Below, one piece after another: positions 21,072 through 21,086 of a stretch of DNA of 21,086 bases. Position 1 is the stretch's first letter. The number at the start of each line of letters is the position of its first letter. The stretch covers positions 1-21,086 of IMG/VR virus record IMGVR_UViG_3300030108_001355; one strand, 5' to 3'. The translations under genes were made by a program, and so were the position numbers. This stretch comes from a virus. Below the pieces are notes generated by a model, which saw only the letters and a program-made list of their open reading frames with translations, had not been told where the DNA came from and did no database searches.

Positions 21072-21086
21072 AGTTTAGTATTGTCG

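Noticed and set aside
1-21086. Terminase, integrase, tRNA genes, CRISPR arrays or transposons
   Set aside because: I looked for their motifs and repeat structures and saw none. The terminase is presumably outside this window; nothing indicates a temperate or mobile module here.

Overview
This window looks like part of a tailed, probably siphovirus-like, bacteriophage genome that infects a member of the Bacteroidota, most likely a marine or aquatic flavobacterium. Every convincing gene is on the minus strand, so transcription runs from position 21086 towards 1. The host inference rests on four things: AT-rich sequence, A/T-rich start contexts with no Shine-Dalgarno motif, one good TTG-N20-TACTTTTG promoter of the Bacteroidota type, and structural proteins that resemble those of flavobacterial phages. 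Genes are packed with 1-14 base overlaps or gaps of a few bases, often as TAATG or ATGA stop/start pairs. I see no plus-strand gene, tRNA, CRISPR array, transposase, integrase or terminase.

Layout in transcription order: (1) 21071-19629, a possible 22-residue leader ORF, a small conserved phage protein, a beta-rich putative virion protein and an HK97 gp10-like neck/tail-completion protein. (2) 19628-12343, the tail module: a 481-residue tail/baseplate protein, a 908-residue baseplate protein with a carbohydrate-binding-like insert, a fibre with beta-helical repeats, and the tape measure. (3) 12307-7914, the head module: XkdF-like prohead protease, three related coiled-coil proteins interrupted by a 29-residue Cys-rich micropeptide, an acidic/basic scaffold candidate, the major capsid protein, a tail tube candidate, then a strong Rho-independent terminator. 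(4) 7895-3520, a conserved 53-residue protein, two small virion candidates, a LamG-fold protein, a composite portal and a connector candidate. (5) 3520-2736, lysis: two small membrane proteins on either side of an M15 endolysin candidate, plus a Lys-rich small ORF. (6) 2736-2017, a metallophosphoesterase. (7) 1945-1, after a promoter, an apparently frameshifted gene, a double zinc-ribbon protein, an SSB-like protein with a DMPF tip, a DnaA-domain-IV-like protein and the start of a replication-initiator-like winged-helix protein.

Together these encode the virion and lysis functions and the start of a replication module. The structural genes are ordered portal, capsid, tape measure, baseplate when read left to right, but they are transcribed right to left, so tail genes come before head genes. 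The least explained parts are the paralogous coiled-coil cluster with its micropeptide next to the protease, the three extra domains on the portal, and the frameshifted gene near 1680.
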